Assembly: GCA_029863125.1 (NCBI GenBank)
Contig: JAOTWB010000020.1
Location: 1-44,256, forward strand
Reading direction: 5' to 3'
Length of the DNA stretch: 44,256 nucleotides
Source of the DNA: Gammaproteobacteria bacterium
Lineage (GTDB): Bacteria > Pseudomonadota > Gammaproteobacteria > Steroidobacterales > Woeseiaceae
In this document: positions 1 to 8,170 of the stretch, one piece after another
Numbering within the stretch: position 1 is the stretch's first letter
Layout: every line of letters begins with the position of its first letter
Translations under genes and position numbers: made by a program
The notes under the pieces: model-generated
Told to the model about the DNA's origin: nothing
Databases searched by the model: none
The model's input: the letters and a program-made list of their open reading frames with translations, nothing else

Positions 1-358
1 TTTCCGTGTAAACCGTTGCCGCCATGTCCAGGTACCGCGGGCTGTTGGCCAACGCGTCCTCGTAGCGGCCGAGCAATTCGGCAACGTCGCCATTGCGCCG
101 CGCCATCGAATACTGGCCGGCAAGCTCCACCGCCGCATCGTAGCGACTCGCGTCGATTGCCAGCACTGCTTCAAACGCCGCCATTGCTCTCCTCGGCCGC
201 CTTGCAGCTTTTTCGACGAGACCCATCAGGAATATCCCGTCCGGATGCTTTGGCGCCCGACTCAGGATGCCTGCGGCACAGGCATGGGCCGTGGGCCAAT
301 CCTGTTTTGCCGCCGCCTGTCGACCGGCGTTGCTCAGGTTTACGATCTCGCTATTCAT
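1..358 (-). CDS. TPR-type protein, N-terminal part (runs off left edge)
   Basis: The minus strand is open from an ATG at 358-356 to the window edge, giving about 119 residues that start MNSEIVNLSNAGRQ. The translation is alanine-rich and helical, with two TPR-like helix pairs: a tract around AHACAAGILSRAPKHPDG and another around AMAAFEAVLAIDASRYDAA, where the small-residue/Asp-Pro spacing is typical of tetratricopeptide units. TPR repeats mediate protein contacts; in proteobacteria this type of N-terminus often precedes a sulfotransferase domain, but that part would lie outside the window, so the full function is unknown. No signal peptide is visible. It diverges from the methyltransferase gene, leaving about 80 bp between the two starts. 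Confidence 0.6.
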   Translation of the reverse strand, partial: MNSEIVNLSNAGRQAAAKQDWPTAHACAAGILSRAPKHPDGIFLMGLVEKAARRPRRAMAAFEAVLAIDASRYDAAVELAGQYSMARRNGDVAELLGRYEDALANSPRYLDMAATVYTE

Positions 359-437
359 CGCGACAATCTGACATCGATCGTGATTTGAATCAATCGGCTA
401 TACTCCGGGTGTACCGATCCGGACCAAAAGACCCTGC

Positions 438-1418
438 ATGAACAAGTCGAACGATTCGCCGCCAACGCGCGGTTGGGACACCTACTGGCAGGGTGCCCGG
501 AACTCCGGCGCGTATGCATCCGACGGTGTCAATCATCCTGCCGTCGCAACATTCTGGAACACCGCGTTGACAGAAGTTCTCCGCCACGGTGGCAGCCGCA
601 GGATTCTCGATATAGCGACCGGCAGCGGCGCGGTCGTCGAACGCCTGACCGAGAGCGCCAGTGACGGAAACCATGAGATCACCTGTGTTGATATTTCGGC
701 TGCCGCAATCGACAGCGTTAGCAGCCGGTTTCCCGGCGTCGTCGGCCTGGTTGCCGACGCGAATTCGATCCCGCTCGACGATGCGGCGTTCGATCTCGTG
801 ACCAGCCAGTTCGGTATCGAGTACGCGGGGCCGGCGGCATTGAGCGAAGGGACGCGCCTGCTGGCGCCGGGCGGCACTTTGATCCTGATGATGCACGTTC
901 GCCCGGGTATTATTTTCGAGGAGTGCGCGGCAGCGCTGGATGCCGTCCGGCGCACGCGGAATTCGAGGTTCGTGCAGCGTGCCCTGGCGTTCTTCGAAGC
1001 GGGATTCGCGGCCGTTCGCGGCGCTGACAGGACGGACTACGACAAAGCGGCTCTCGAGCTGAATCCTGCGATCGAGGAGCTCGAATCCATCCTGTCGGAT
1101 CACGGGGAACACGTCGCGGGCGACACGATCGTGCGGCTGTATTCGGACGTGCGGGAAATTCATGGCGGCATTCAGCACTATGAGCCCGATGAAGTTCTGC
1201 GTTGGCTGCGAAGAATGGACCAGGAGCTGGCAGAATATGAAGGGCGCATGCAGTCGATGTGCGATTCCGCCACCGATGCAAACGGGTTTGCAGGAATCTG
1301 TGAACGCATCGGTGCACAGGGTCTGCACGTCGACCGCTCGGAGCCGCTCATGACCGCGGACAGAGCTTCAGCCATCGGGTGGGTCCTGCAGGCGACGCGG
1401 CGCGACCGAGCGACCTAA
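438..1418 (+). CDS. class I SAM-dependent methyltransferase
   Basis: A 326-residue protein with a Rossmann-type methyltransferase core in its first half. Motif I is ILDIATGSGAV (residues 56-66), the acidic end of strand 2 is in VDIS (D85), the motif II region is ADANSIPLDDAAFDL (106-120) and motif III is LLAPGGTLIL (141-150). This layout fits the Methyltransf_11/25 families, which move a methyl group from S-adenosylmethionine to a small molecule or quinone-like acceptor. The C-terminal half (about 160-326) is helical and has no motif I recognise, so the substrate is open. The protein is soluble with no signal peptide. A TATACT box lies at 399-404 but no good -35 accompanies it. It sits 27 bp before the next gene and probably shares its transcript. 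Confidence 0.8.
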   Translation: MNKSNDSPPTRGWDTYWQGARNSGAYASDGVNHPAVATFWNTALTEVLRHGGSRRILDIATGSGAVVERLTESASDGNHEITCVDISAAAIDSVSSRFPGVVGLVADANSIPLDDAAFDLVTSQFGIEYAGPAALSEGTRLLAPGGTLILMMHVRPGIIFEECAAALDAVRRTRNSRFVQRALAFFEAGFAAVRGADRTDYDKAALELNPAIEELESILSDHGEHVAGDTIVRLYSDVREIHGGIQHYEPDEVLRWLRRMDQELAEYEGRMQSMCDSATDANGFAGICERIGAQGLHVDRSEPLMTADRASAIGWVLQATRRDRAT

Positions 1419-1445
1419 GCAGAACAACGACAGAGGAACACAGGC

Positions 1446-1877
1446 ATGTCAGACAGCAGCCAGGCTGATGAAGCCATCGAGTGGGCGCGGGAGACGCTTG
1501 CGAACGTCGTCCAGGAAATCATGGACGAAGGCGTGATCGACAGTCCACTGCTGGAATCCAAACCCGCCTGGACCAAGCCCTTCGATATCGTCATCGGCAA
1601 ACTGCGGGACCAGGGCCAGCAGGCCGAGTTCCTCTGGGTCATCGGTGGTTCCGTGCCAATCGACTGCGTTCATTCCGGCGTCGCGTCGACGGCGCGTGAC
1701 GCCGCACGCCATTTCTCGATGAAGTGGCAGCTCGAAGCCGCGCGTCTGGAAAACCCGGCGGAACTTAAGCGCCTTGGTCTCGATCCCGCTACCGACTGGC
1801 AGGCCGAGGCAAAAGCGCTGATTGCAAAAGCCGAATATCTTTACGCCGTAGTTGACGACGACCGTTTCTGGTCATAA
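1446..1877 (+). CDS. small conserved protein, DUF4826-like
   Basis: A 143-residue soluble, acidic protein without signal peptide or membrane segment. The ATG is preceded by AGAGGA at 1431-1436, a fair ribosome-binding site. Length and features such as FLWVIGGSVPIDCV (residues 63-76), the helix with ARHFSMKWQLEAARL (87-101) and the tail AKAEYLYAVVDDDRFW recall the DUF4826 family of proteobacterial proteins; that match is from memory. No catalytic motif is visible and no function can be assigned. It is the last gene of a short two-gene unit with the methyltransferase and is followed by the terminator at 1911-1947. Confidence 0.6.
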   Translation: MSDSSQADEAIEWARETLANVVQEIMDEGVIDSPLLESKPAWTKPFDIVIGKLRDQGQQAEFLWVIGGSVPIDCVHSGVASTARDAARHFSMKWQLEAARLENPAELKRLGLDPATDWQAEAKALIAKAEYLYAVVDDDRFWS

Positions 1878-1910
1878 AGCAAGATTCCAGAGCCCGACCC
1901 ATGCGCCAAC

Positions 1911-1947
1911 AAAAAAAGGGGCCGCCAATCGGCGGCCCCTTCCTTAT
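1911..1947 (-). terminator. Rho-independent terminator, mainly for the minus-strand receptor gene
   Basis: A perfect 9-bp stem, GGGGCCGCC (1918-1926) with GGCGGCCCC (1931-1939), closes an AATC loop. Seven A residues at 1911-1917 become a run of seven U after the stem when read on the minus strand, the classical form for ending the TonB receptor mRNA, whose stop codon is at 1966. On the plus strand the tail is TTCCTTATT, so it may also end the DUF4826-like transcript. Confidence 0.85.
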
Positions 1948-1965
1948 TGCCACTTCGAATTGTGA

Positions 1966-4900
1966 TTATTCGAAGGTATGCGACAGGCGCAGGTAATAAC
2001 CCATACCGAAGAGACGATAGGTCGAGGGATCGGTGCTGGCGTTGAAGCCAACCTCGATGAACGGCGGCTCTTCGTCCGTGATATTGGTTATGCCGGCCGA
2101 AACTCTCGTACCCTGACCGAAGTCATAGTTACCCACGATGTCGTGGAACATGACTGAATCGACTGCCTGGATGTAGGAACCATCCGGCTGGTTGCCAGCG
2201 CCGCAGTTACAGAACGTGTCTGCGTCAAGATCCGAGATGAATTCGCCGAGGTAGCCGATTGACAGGCCTTCTCTTTGCCACTGCAGCGAAACGTTGATCT
2301 TGTCCGTAGCATAAGCACCACCGTCTTCAGCGGTCGGGTCCGTGTAACGACCGGACAGATCCTGTTCGACATCACCCGGGGACGCGGTCTTGGTGCGTTC
2401 GAGCAGATGTGCCCAGAGCAGCGATGCTTCCCAGTCGCCGATATCGGTTTCGAAGTTGTAGCGAATCTCCGTATCCACACCTCGCGCACCCTGCTCGGCA
2501 ACGTTCAGGCTGCCGTCAATAATCTGCGCAATGGTGCCGTCCGGACGACGCGTAATCAGCGAACATGACGACGGGTTGTTGTTCACGTAGCAGTCGTCAA
2601 GTATGAACTGCACGCCGAGGGAGCTGATGCCGTCCTCGATATCAACCTGCCAGTAGTCGAGTGTAAGCGTTCCGTCACCCACAGGGAGTTCCGGTGAAAA
2701 AACGAAACCTGCGGTGAACGTATCGCCGGTTTCCGGCTGCAGGAACGGGTTGCCGCCCACGCGTGCCAGGACCTGGTTGTCAAGCTGCACGCCCGGTCCG
2801 CTGCATCCCGGAGGCAACGGGGCTCCCTGGGCACACGGATCGACGTAGGTCGGGAAGCTGTCTTGCTGACCGGCGAACAAATCGCTGATCGTCGGCGCAC
2901 GGAACACCGTGCCCGCCGTCGCGCGCAGTTTCACCGCTTCGATCGCCTGGAACTCGACGCCGAACTGCCAGGTGGTGTCTGCATCGAACGCGCTCCAGTC
3001 GTCGTAGCGAACGCCGGCTTTCAGGTCGATCGCCTGCTCACCGTTATCGAACACCGGCGCAAATACCTCGACGAACAAGCTGTTGTTGTACAGCGAGCCC
3101 AGGGTGCCAACGCCCGTGTTACCGGTTACGGCATCGATCTGCTTGGCCGAGTCAGGCGAGTACCTGAACTTCTGGCCCCAGTAGCCGTAGCCGGCCGCCC
3201 AGCCGAATTCACCACCGGGAAGCTCCCACGCGGAACCGCTCAAGCTGGCGCCCCAGAGCTCCTGGTCGGTGACAAAGGTATCTATGAGGTCGATACCCAC
3301 CCAGTCGAGCATTGCAGGTGTCACTGACGTGAACGTCGGAACGCTGCCAACCGGGTCAACCGAACCGCCGCCGAAGAAGTTGAACGGCACGCAGCCGGCG
3401 ATCAGCGTTGAAGGATCGTTGATGTCCTGGTAGCACTCGGGTGATCCGTCGCCGTCCAGGTCCGCTGAAGGGCCCATCGCCTGCGCGAGCCGCGGTCCGG
3501 AGAACTGGCCGAAGTCGTTGTCCACACGGCTGCGGTAGCCCCTGTTCCAGAACACTTCCCAGTCCAGATTGTCGTTGATCGCACCTTCGAGGCTGGCAAC
3601 GAACTGATACTGGGTAATATCCTGCGTGAAGCGTCGCGTGGTCTCAATCATACGACGACGTGCATCGCGGATCGGGAATCCGAACGGGTTGTAGAAGTTG
3701 TCTTCCGAGATTCCACTATAAGAAACCGCTGGAACAACCTCTCCAAGGCCCTGATCGGCGGTGTAGAAGAACACGTCGTCACCGTCCGCATTTACGCCGG
3801 CAACACGGCGCAGCGGCAGCCCCGTGTTCGGGTCGATCTGCGTCCACGATCCCTGGTAGGCCGGGTCGGTGGGCGAGTTGTAGGGCTGCGGTGCCAGCTC
3901 CTGTGACGACGTACGGTTGTTGCCGCGGACTTCCGCGTTGAACCGCAGGTTCTCGGTTAATTCGAAATGCGCTTCCGCAAAAATGTTGGTTCGCTTGTAC
4001 GGCGTCTGCATGTAGTTGACCGGCGCATAGTTATAGGTGCGGCCGTCGTACGGAACCAGACCGGTGCCTCCCGGGTTCATGAACGTATTGCCGTTGCGGA
4101 AAACCGGAACACCAAATGCCGGATCAAAGGCCGGATTCGGGTTATCGTCGTCGTCAAACTGGTCTTCGCCGTTGAACCAGTCGAACAAGCCGCCCCGGCT
4201 GGCGCCGCGGTCGGTCAACTCGAGGGTGTTCAGGCGTCCTTCGGGAATTCGTGACGAACCAATCGCATAACAGCCACCCGACGGAGTACCGTCATAAGGC
4301 GCTGCAACCTGGTTTTCGCAGCCTTCGGGATAGATGTAATACGAGTTCTGGAAGTAATCCCAGGGCACGTCTCTCTGATAGGCCTCTTCCTGGTCGACAA
4401 ACTCGGCGCCGAAGACGATATTACCGGCGTCGAAAGTCGTACCAGCGATCACGTTAATCGAATTCTGAGCGCCAGATTTCGTATCAAACCAGTCAGCGGT
4501 CTGAGCCGAAACCTCGATACCCTCGAAATCGCGACGCGTGATGATGTTGACCACGCCTGCGACAGCGTCAGCACCATAAACAGCTGATGCGCCGTCTTTC
4601 AGGATTTCGACGCGCTCGATCATGGCAGACGGAATCGTCTGGTAGTCGCCGCCGTCAACAACGCGCTGGCCGTTAACGAGCGTCAGCGTGCGGTCAACGC
4701 CCATGCCGCGAAGGTCGATGAGAACGGCACCGTTACCACCGTTGTTGGTGGTGGTGCCGATCGGCGAACCCGACATGGAAGGCATTTTCTGGATGATGTT
4801 ACCGACATCGGTAAGACCCGAAGCGAGGATGTCATCTCGCTGGAGTACGGTGACGGGACTAGCACTGTCGATATCCGCGCGCTTGATGCGTGAACCCGTA

Positions 4901-5037
4901 GTGATAATCTCCTCGATGGCTACTTCTTGGTCTGCACCCTGTGCCAAAGCACCGGGAGCGAAACCAGCAGCGAGTGCGCCCGCGCCTATTCCTAGGCCGA
5001 GACGAACTGCAGTCTGCAGATTGCTGTTCGAAGACAT
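1966..5037 (-). CDS. TonB-dependent outer-membrane receptor
   Basis: A 1023-residue outer-membrane receptor that would import a substrate using TonB energy. The chosen ATG (5037-5035) follows AAGGGGA at good spacing and begins MSSNSNLQTAVRLGLG, a signal peptide ending near APGALA-Q (about residue 33); the open frame extends 18 codons upstream without such support. The TonB box region is IEEIITTGSRI. The plug (about 50-175) shows DLRGMGVDRTLTLVNGQRVV and ERVEILKDGASAVYGADAVA. The rest is a 22-strand-type barrel with Asn/Asp-rich loops and cysteine pairs, ending in LRLSHTFE. The architecture is that of the large receptors common in Xanthomonadales- and Woeseia-like bacteria. Substrate is unknown; the divergent peptidase-like genes hint at peptides, by context only. 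Confidence 0.9.
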   Translation of the reverse strand: MSSNSNLQTAVRLGLGIGAGALAAGFAPGALAQGADQEVAIEEIITTGSRIKRADIDSASPVTVLQRDDILASGLTDVGNIIQKMPSMSGSPIGTTTNNGGNGAVLIDLRGMGVDRTLTLVNGQRVVDGGDYQTIPSAMIERVEILKDGASAVYGADAVAGVVNIITRRDFEGIEVSAQTADWFDTKSGAQNSINVIAGTTFDAGNIVFGAEFVDQEEAYQRDVPWDYFQNSYYIYPEGCENQVAAPYDGTPSGGCYAIGSSRIPEGRLNTLELTDRGASRGGLFDWFNGEDQFDDDDNPNPAFDPAFGVPVFRNGNTFMNPGGTGLVPYDGRTYNYAPVNYMQTPYKRTNIFAEAHFELTENLRFNAEVRGNNRTSSQELAPQPYNSPTDPAYQGSWTQIDPNTGLPLRRVAGVNADGDDVFFYTADQGLGEVVPAVSYSGISEDNFYNPFGFPIRDARRRMIETTRRFTQDITQYQFVASLEGAINDNLDWEVFWNRGYRSRVDNDFGQFSGPRLAQAMGPSADLDGDGSPECYQDINDPSTLIAGCVPFNFFGGGSVDPVGSVPTFTSVTPAMLDWVGIDLIDTFVTDQELWGASLSGSAWELPGGEFGWAAGYGYWGQKFRYSPDSAKQIDAVTGNTGVGTLGSLYNNSLFVEVFAPVFDNGEQAIDLKAGVRYDDWSAFDADTTWQFGVEFQAIEAVKLRATAGTVFRAPTISDLFAGQQDSFPTYVDPCAQGAPLPPGCSGPGVQLDNQVLARVGGNPFLQPETGDTFTAGFVFSPELPVGDGTLTLDYWQVDIEDGISSLGVQFILDDCYVNNNPSSCSLITRRPDGTIAQIIDGSLNVAEQGARGVDTEIRYNFETDIGDWEASLLWAHLLERTKTASPGDVEQDLSGRYTDPTAEDGGAYATDKINVSLQWQREGLSIGYLGEFISDLDADTFCNCGAGNQPDGSYIQAVDSVMFHDIVGNYDFGQGTRVSAGITNITDEEPPFIEVGFNASTDPSTYRLFGMGYYLRLSHTFE

Positions 5038-5097
5038 GAGTGTTCCCCTTAAGGCTTTTAGATAAACGTTGCAAATAAAACACAACGCCAAGCGGGT

Positions 5098-5125
5098 TTT
5101 ATACCACTTTTCAATAATGCAGTAA
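5098..5125 (-). promoter_or_regulatory. candidate sigma-70 promoter for the TonB receptor
   Basis: On the minus strand TTACTG (5125-5120) and TATAAA (5103-5098) are separated by 16 bp, about 60 bp upstream of the chosen ATG at 5037. The surroundings are AT-rich compared with the neighbouring coding DNA. The spacing and -10 are good; the -35 is only fair. No operator-like repeat was seen. Confidence 0.45.
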
Positions 5126-5564
5126 ATATTGGCGGCTGTATGTTATGTATTTAAAGGACTTATGGCCCAATCGGCGCTCCCGGCCAGAACTCGCTGTATT
5201 TGTATCAAAAACACAACACAGCCGTTTGACGGCGCGGATACGTCACCCCTGGCCGACGCTGCGGTAGCCGCTGGCGATACCGGCAGCCGTTCCGGTGGCC
5301 CCGCAAGCTGCTGATTTTCAGAGGATTGCGGGAAGCCGTGGCCGCGCCGGGCCAGCACAAGGCCGTCGGCGACCCGATTTCCCGGGCCACCCGATCGGCG
5401 ACCGGGGGGCTATCCGCGCGCCTGCTGCCCCGTGCCACCGGATCCGTCATGCCGGATTCGGCTTTGGCCAGCCCGAACGGGCCCGGCCGCGCTGCAGCGC
5501 TGATTTGCGCGCCAAATGCGCAACCCGCGTATAAACTGGAATACTGCCCCCCGGGAGACTCCTC
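5126..5564. other. divergent intergenic region without a supported gene
   Basis: The stretch is AT-rich near the receptor and strongly GC-rich from about 5230 to 5520. Short open frames on both strands here lack ribosome-binding sites, have compositions unlike real proteins (Arg/Pro-rich) and overlap each other, so I do not call them. It should hold the promoter of the M20-type gene, but no convincing -35/-10 pair was found. Confidence 0.4.
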
Positions 5565-7133
5565 GTGCTAAAACACCTGCTGATACTCACCGCTGCAGTG
5601 CCGCTCACCGCCTGCGAAATCCGTATCGCGGATTCTCCGGACGACGCACCTCGCAGGCCCAGCTACGAGCTCACTACGACTGCGGCCTACGACCTCGACG
5701 CTGTTGCGGTCTACGATCAGGATCACGCAGCCGTTTACGACTACATCGACGCGACGCTGCCCGATCATCTCGCCGCTATTCAGCGCTGGCTGCGGCAGCC
5801 CTCCATATCGGCACAGAACGTCGGCATCCAGGAGATGGCGGAACTCCTGCGACAGGACCTCGTGGACCTCGGGTTCGCGGAAGCCGAACTTGTCCCGACC
5901 GACGGGCATCCCGGTGTGTGGGGCTACTATGATGCCGGCGCCGACAACACGCTCGCTGTGTATTTGATGTATGACGTGCAGCCCGTAAACCCCGACGACT
6001 GGTTGAGCCCGCCGTTCGACGCGGAAATGATAGACCACGAGCTCGGCAAGGTCCTGATGGCGCGGGGTGCCACCAATCAAAAAGGCCCGCAGCGCGCTTT
6101 CCTGAACGCGCTCGAAGCCATCATCGCCGTTGACGGCAAGCTGCCCGTCAACATCATGATCGCAGCCGACGGCGAAGAGGAACTCGGCTCGCCGCATTAC
6201 CCGCAGGTCGTCGATGCTTATGAAAACCGGTTGAGGCAGGCTGACGGCGTACTGTTTCCATTCAACTCGCAGACACCCGACGGCAAGATCAACATGATTC
6301 TCGGCGTCAAGGGAATTCTGTACGTCGAGATGATCGCGACCGGCGGCGACTGGGGCGGGCCGTCGAAGGCCGAGATTCACGGCTCCTACAAAGCCATCGT
6401 CGACTCGCCGGTCTGGCGCCTGGTCAAAGCGCTCGATTCACTGACTTCGCCGGACGGCAATACGATCCTCGTCCCCGACTACTACGAAGGCGTTCGGCCA
6501 CCGACGCAGGAAGAATCCCTGTTGATCAACGCGGGCATCGAACAACGAGATGATGCGCAGTTACAGGAACTGCTTTCGGTCGATCACTGGATCGACGGCA
6601 AGACCGGAACCGACGCCGTTATCGAGCTCCTGTACCAGCCGACTTTGAACATCGACGGCATCTGGGGCGGCTATACCGGGGAAGGCACGAAGACCATTCT
6701 TCCGCACCAGGCCAGCGCAAAGGTGGACTCACGGCTGCCGCCGGATCTCGATCCCGACGAAGCGCTGGCCAAGATTCGCCGCTTCCTGGACCAGCAAGGT
6801 TACGGCGACATCGAGATTCGCAAGCTTGGCGGCTACCCCGCAGCACAAACGTCCGTCGAGACACCCGCGGTTCAGGCCGCGCTGTCCGTATTCAAGAAAT
6901 ACGCGAGCGAGATAAGCGTACAGCCACGCATCGCCGGCAGCGCACCGTTCTACCAGTTCACGGAAAGACTGGGGCTGCCGATGGTACCGACGGGCATGGG
7001 ATTCGGCACCGGGGCACATGCGCCCAACGAGATCATGCTGATCGAGCCCGCCGAGGGCGTCGCCGCCGCCGGCCTTGCACAGGTGGAGAAAGCCTACGTC
7101 GACTTTGTGTACGCGCTGGCCCAAGCCAAGTAA
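5565..7133 (+). CDS. M20-fold lipoprotein with altered metal-binding residues
   Basis: A 522-residue protein starting at GTG 5565 with GGGAG 7 bp upstream. The N-terminus MLKHLLILTAAVPLTAC has a lipobox (LTAC, Cys17), so it should be a periplasm-facing lipoprotein. The fold is that of M20 dipeptidases (carnosinase/ArgE/CPG2 relatives): YLMYDVQPV at 133-141, ARGATNQKGP at 166-175, ADGEEELGSPH at 201-211, an inserted dimerisation domain, and GAHAPNE with H485. The canonical HxD histidine is replaced by Met135, and the bridging Asp of the RGxxDDKGP motif by Asn171, while the catalytic Glu pair (204/205), Asp137 and the terminal His stay. It may therefore use metals differently or not be a standard peptidase. 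The next gene begins 9 bp after its stop, so they are likely co-transcribed. Confidence 0.8.
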   Translation: MLKHLLILTAAVPLTACEIRIADSPDDAPRRPSYELTTTAAYDLDAVAVYDQDHAAVYDYIDATLPDHLAAIQRWLRQPSISAQNVGIQEMAELLRQDLVDLGFAEAELVPTDGHPGVWGYYDAGADNTLAVYLMYDVQPVNPDDWLSPPFDAEMIDHELGKVLMARGATNQKGPQRAFLNALEAIIAVDGKLPVNIMIAADGEEELGSPHYPQVVDAYENRLRQADGVLFPFNSQTPDGKINMILGVKGILYVEMIATGGDWGGPSKAEIHGSYKAIVDSPVWRLVKALDSLTSPDGNTILVPDYYEGVRPPTQEESLLINAGIEQRDDAQLQELLSVDHWIDGKTGTDAVIELLYQPTLNIDGIWGGYTGEGTKTILPHQASAKVDSRLPPDLDPDEALAKIRRFLDQQGYGDIEIRKLGGYPAAQTSVETPAVQAALSVFKKYASEISVQPRIAGSAPFYQFTERLGLPMVPTGMGFGTGAHAPNEIMLIEPAEGVAAAGLAQVEKAYVDFVYALAQAK

Positions 7134-7142
7134 GTTAGCGCA

Positions 7143-8024
7143 ATGTCTGACTCCGATAGAAATTACGCGCTCGCACTGCACGGCGGTGCCGGCGCGGTTG
7201 CGGGTCGCGATTATGCGGCCGTTGAAAAGCACCTGGCCGGACTCGCCGGGACCTGCGAAAGCTGGCTCGCCGACGGCCGCAGCGCACTCGACGTCGTGGA
7301 ACGTGCCGTGGCCGAACTGGAGACCTCGGGCCTGTACGTCGCCGGCCGCGGTTCCGCACCCAACAGCGCCGGCTACGTCGAACTCGACGCCTCGATCATG
7401 GACGGCCGATCCCGCAAAGCCGGCGCCGTGGCCGCATTGCGCGACTTCATCAGCCCGGTGCAGGTCGCACGCGGTGTCATGGAAAAAACGCCGCATGTCA
7501 TGCTGGCAGGAAAGGGCGCGGTCGAATTCGCCCGCAGCCATCAGTTCGCGGAAGTGACGAGCCCGAACGATTACTACGTTCTTCCCGTTGGCGTCACGCG
7601 CGACGATCTCTCCGACATCGCCCACGGAACCGTCGGCGCCGTCGCGCTGGATACCTCCGGGGCCCTGGCCGCCGCCACCTCGACCGGCGGTACATTCGGC
7701 AAGCTCGAAGGCCGCATCGGGGACACGCCGCTGGTGGGGCCGGGCACATGGGCCGACGACAACGTCGCCATCTCGTGTACGGGCACGGGCGAGCACATCA
7801 TCCGCGCCGGCGGCGCGGCATCAATTGCGTTTCGCTTTCGATCCGGCATTTCATTGCCGGATGCAATTCGGGAAATGCTGGACGAAGTGAAACGACTCGG
7901 CGGCGATGCCGGCGTCATTGCTGTGACAAGCAGCGGCGATATAGCGATGCCCTATAACTCCGAGGGCATGAAACGGGCCTGCGTGTCGACGTCGACGCCA
8001 CTCACTGTTGCAACGTTTGGCTAG
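7143..8024 (+). CDS. isoaspartyl peptidase / plant-type L-asparaginase (Ntn hydrolase)
   Basis: A 293-residue threonine-type N-terminal-nucleophile hydrolase of the EcAIII/IaaA family. ALHGGAG (11-17) opens the alpha subunit. Autocleavage should occur before Thr163 in HGTVGAVALD, freeing it as nucleophile. The beta subunit continues with STGG (180-183), GRIGDTPLVGPGTWADD (190-206) and a GTGEHIIRAGGA region, all standard for substrate binding. These enzymes cut iso-Asp dipeptides and, weakly, asparagine. It is somewhat shorter than the roughly 320-residue E. coli enzyme, mainly in the linker before the nucleophile. There is no signal peptide, so it should be cytoplasmic. It is downstream of the M20-type gene, consistent with peptide handling. 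Confidence 0.88.
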   Translation: MSDSDRNYALALHGGAGAVAGRDYAAVEKHLAGLAGTCESWLADGRSALDVVERAVAELETSGLYVAGRGSAPNSAGYVELDASIMDGRSRKAGAVAALRDFISPVQVARGVMEKTPHVMLAGKGAVEFARSHQFAEVTSPNDYYVLPVGVTRDDLSDIAHGTVGAVALDTSGALAAATSTGGTFGKLEGRIGDTPLVGPGTWADDNVAISCTGTGEHIIRAGGAASIAFRFRSGISLPDAIREMLDEVKRLGGDAGVIAVTSSGDIAMPYNSEGMKRACVSTSTPLTVATFG

Positions 8025-8170
8025 CTTGCCGGATTCACAGAATCAGACGGCGACCGGCATTCCTGCAAACGTGTTTTCGAAGAAGTAGACGTTCCGCAGA
8101 CCGAGGAAGCACAATGACTAGGGGCGTCGTATTGCCGTCCACCGTTGCTAACCGGACCGCAGGAGGACTG

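Noticed and set aside
390-1328. 312-codon open frame on the minus strand
   Set aside because: It lies antisense to the methyltransferase, has no ribosome-binding site and no domain; the sense frame has clear motifs.
5129-5571. Several 60-80 codon open frames in the divergent region
   Set aside because: Overlapping on both strands, Arg/Pro/Ala-biased composition caused by GC-rich DNA, no ribosome-binding sites.
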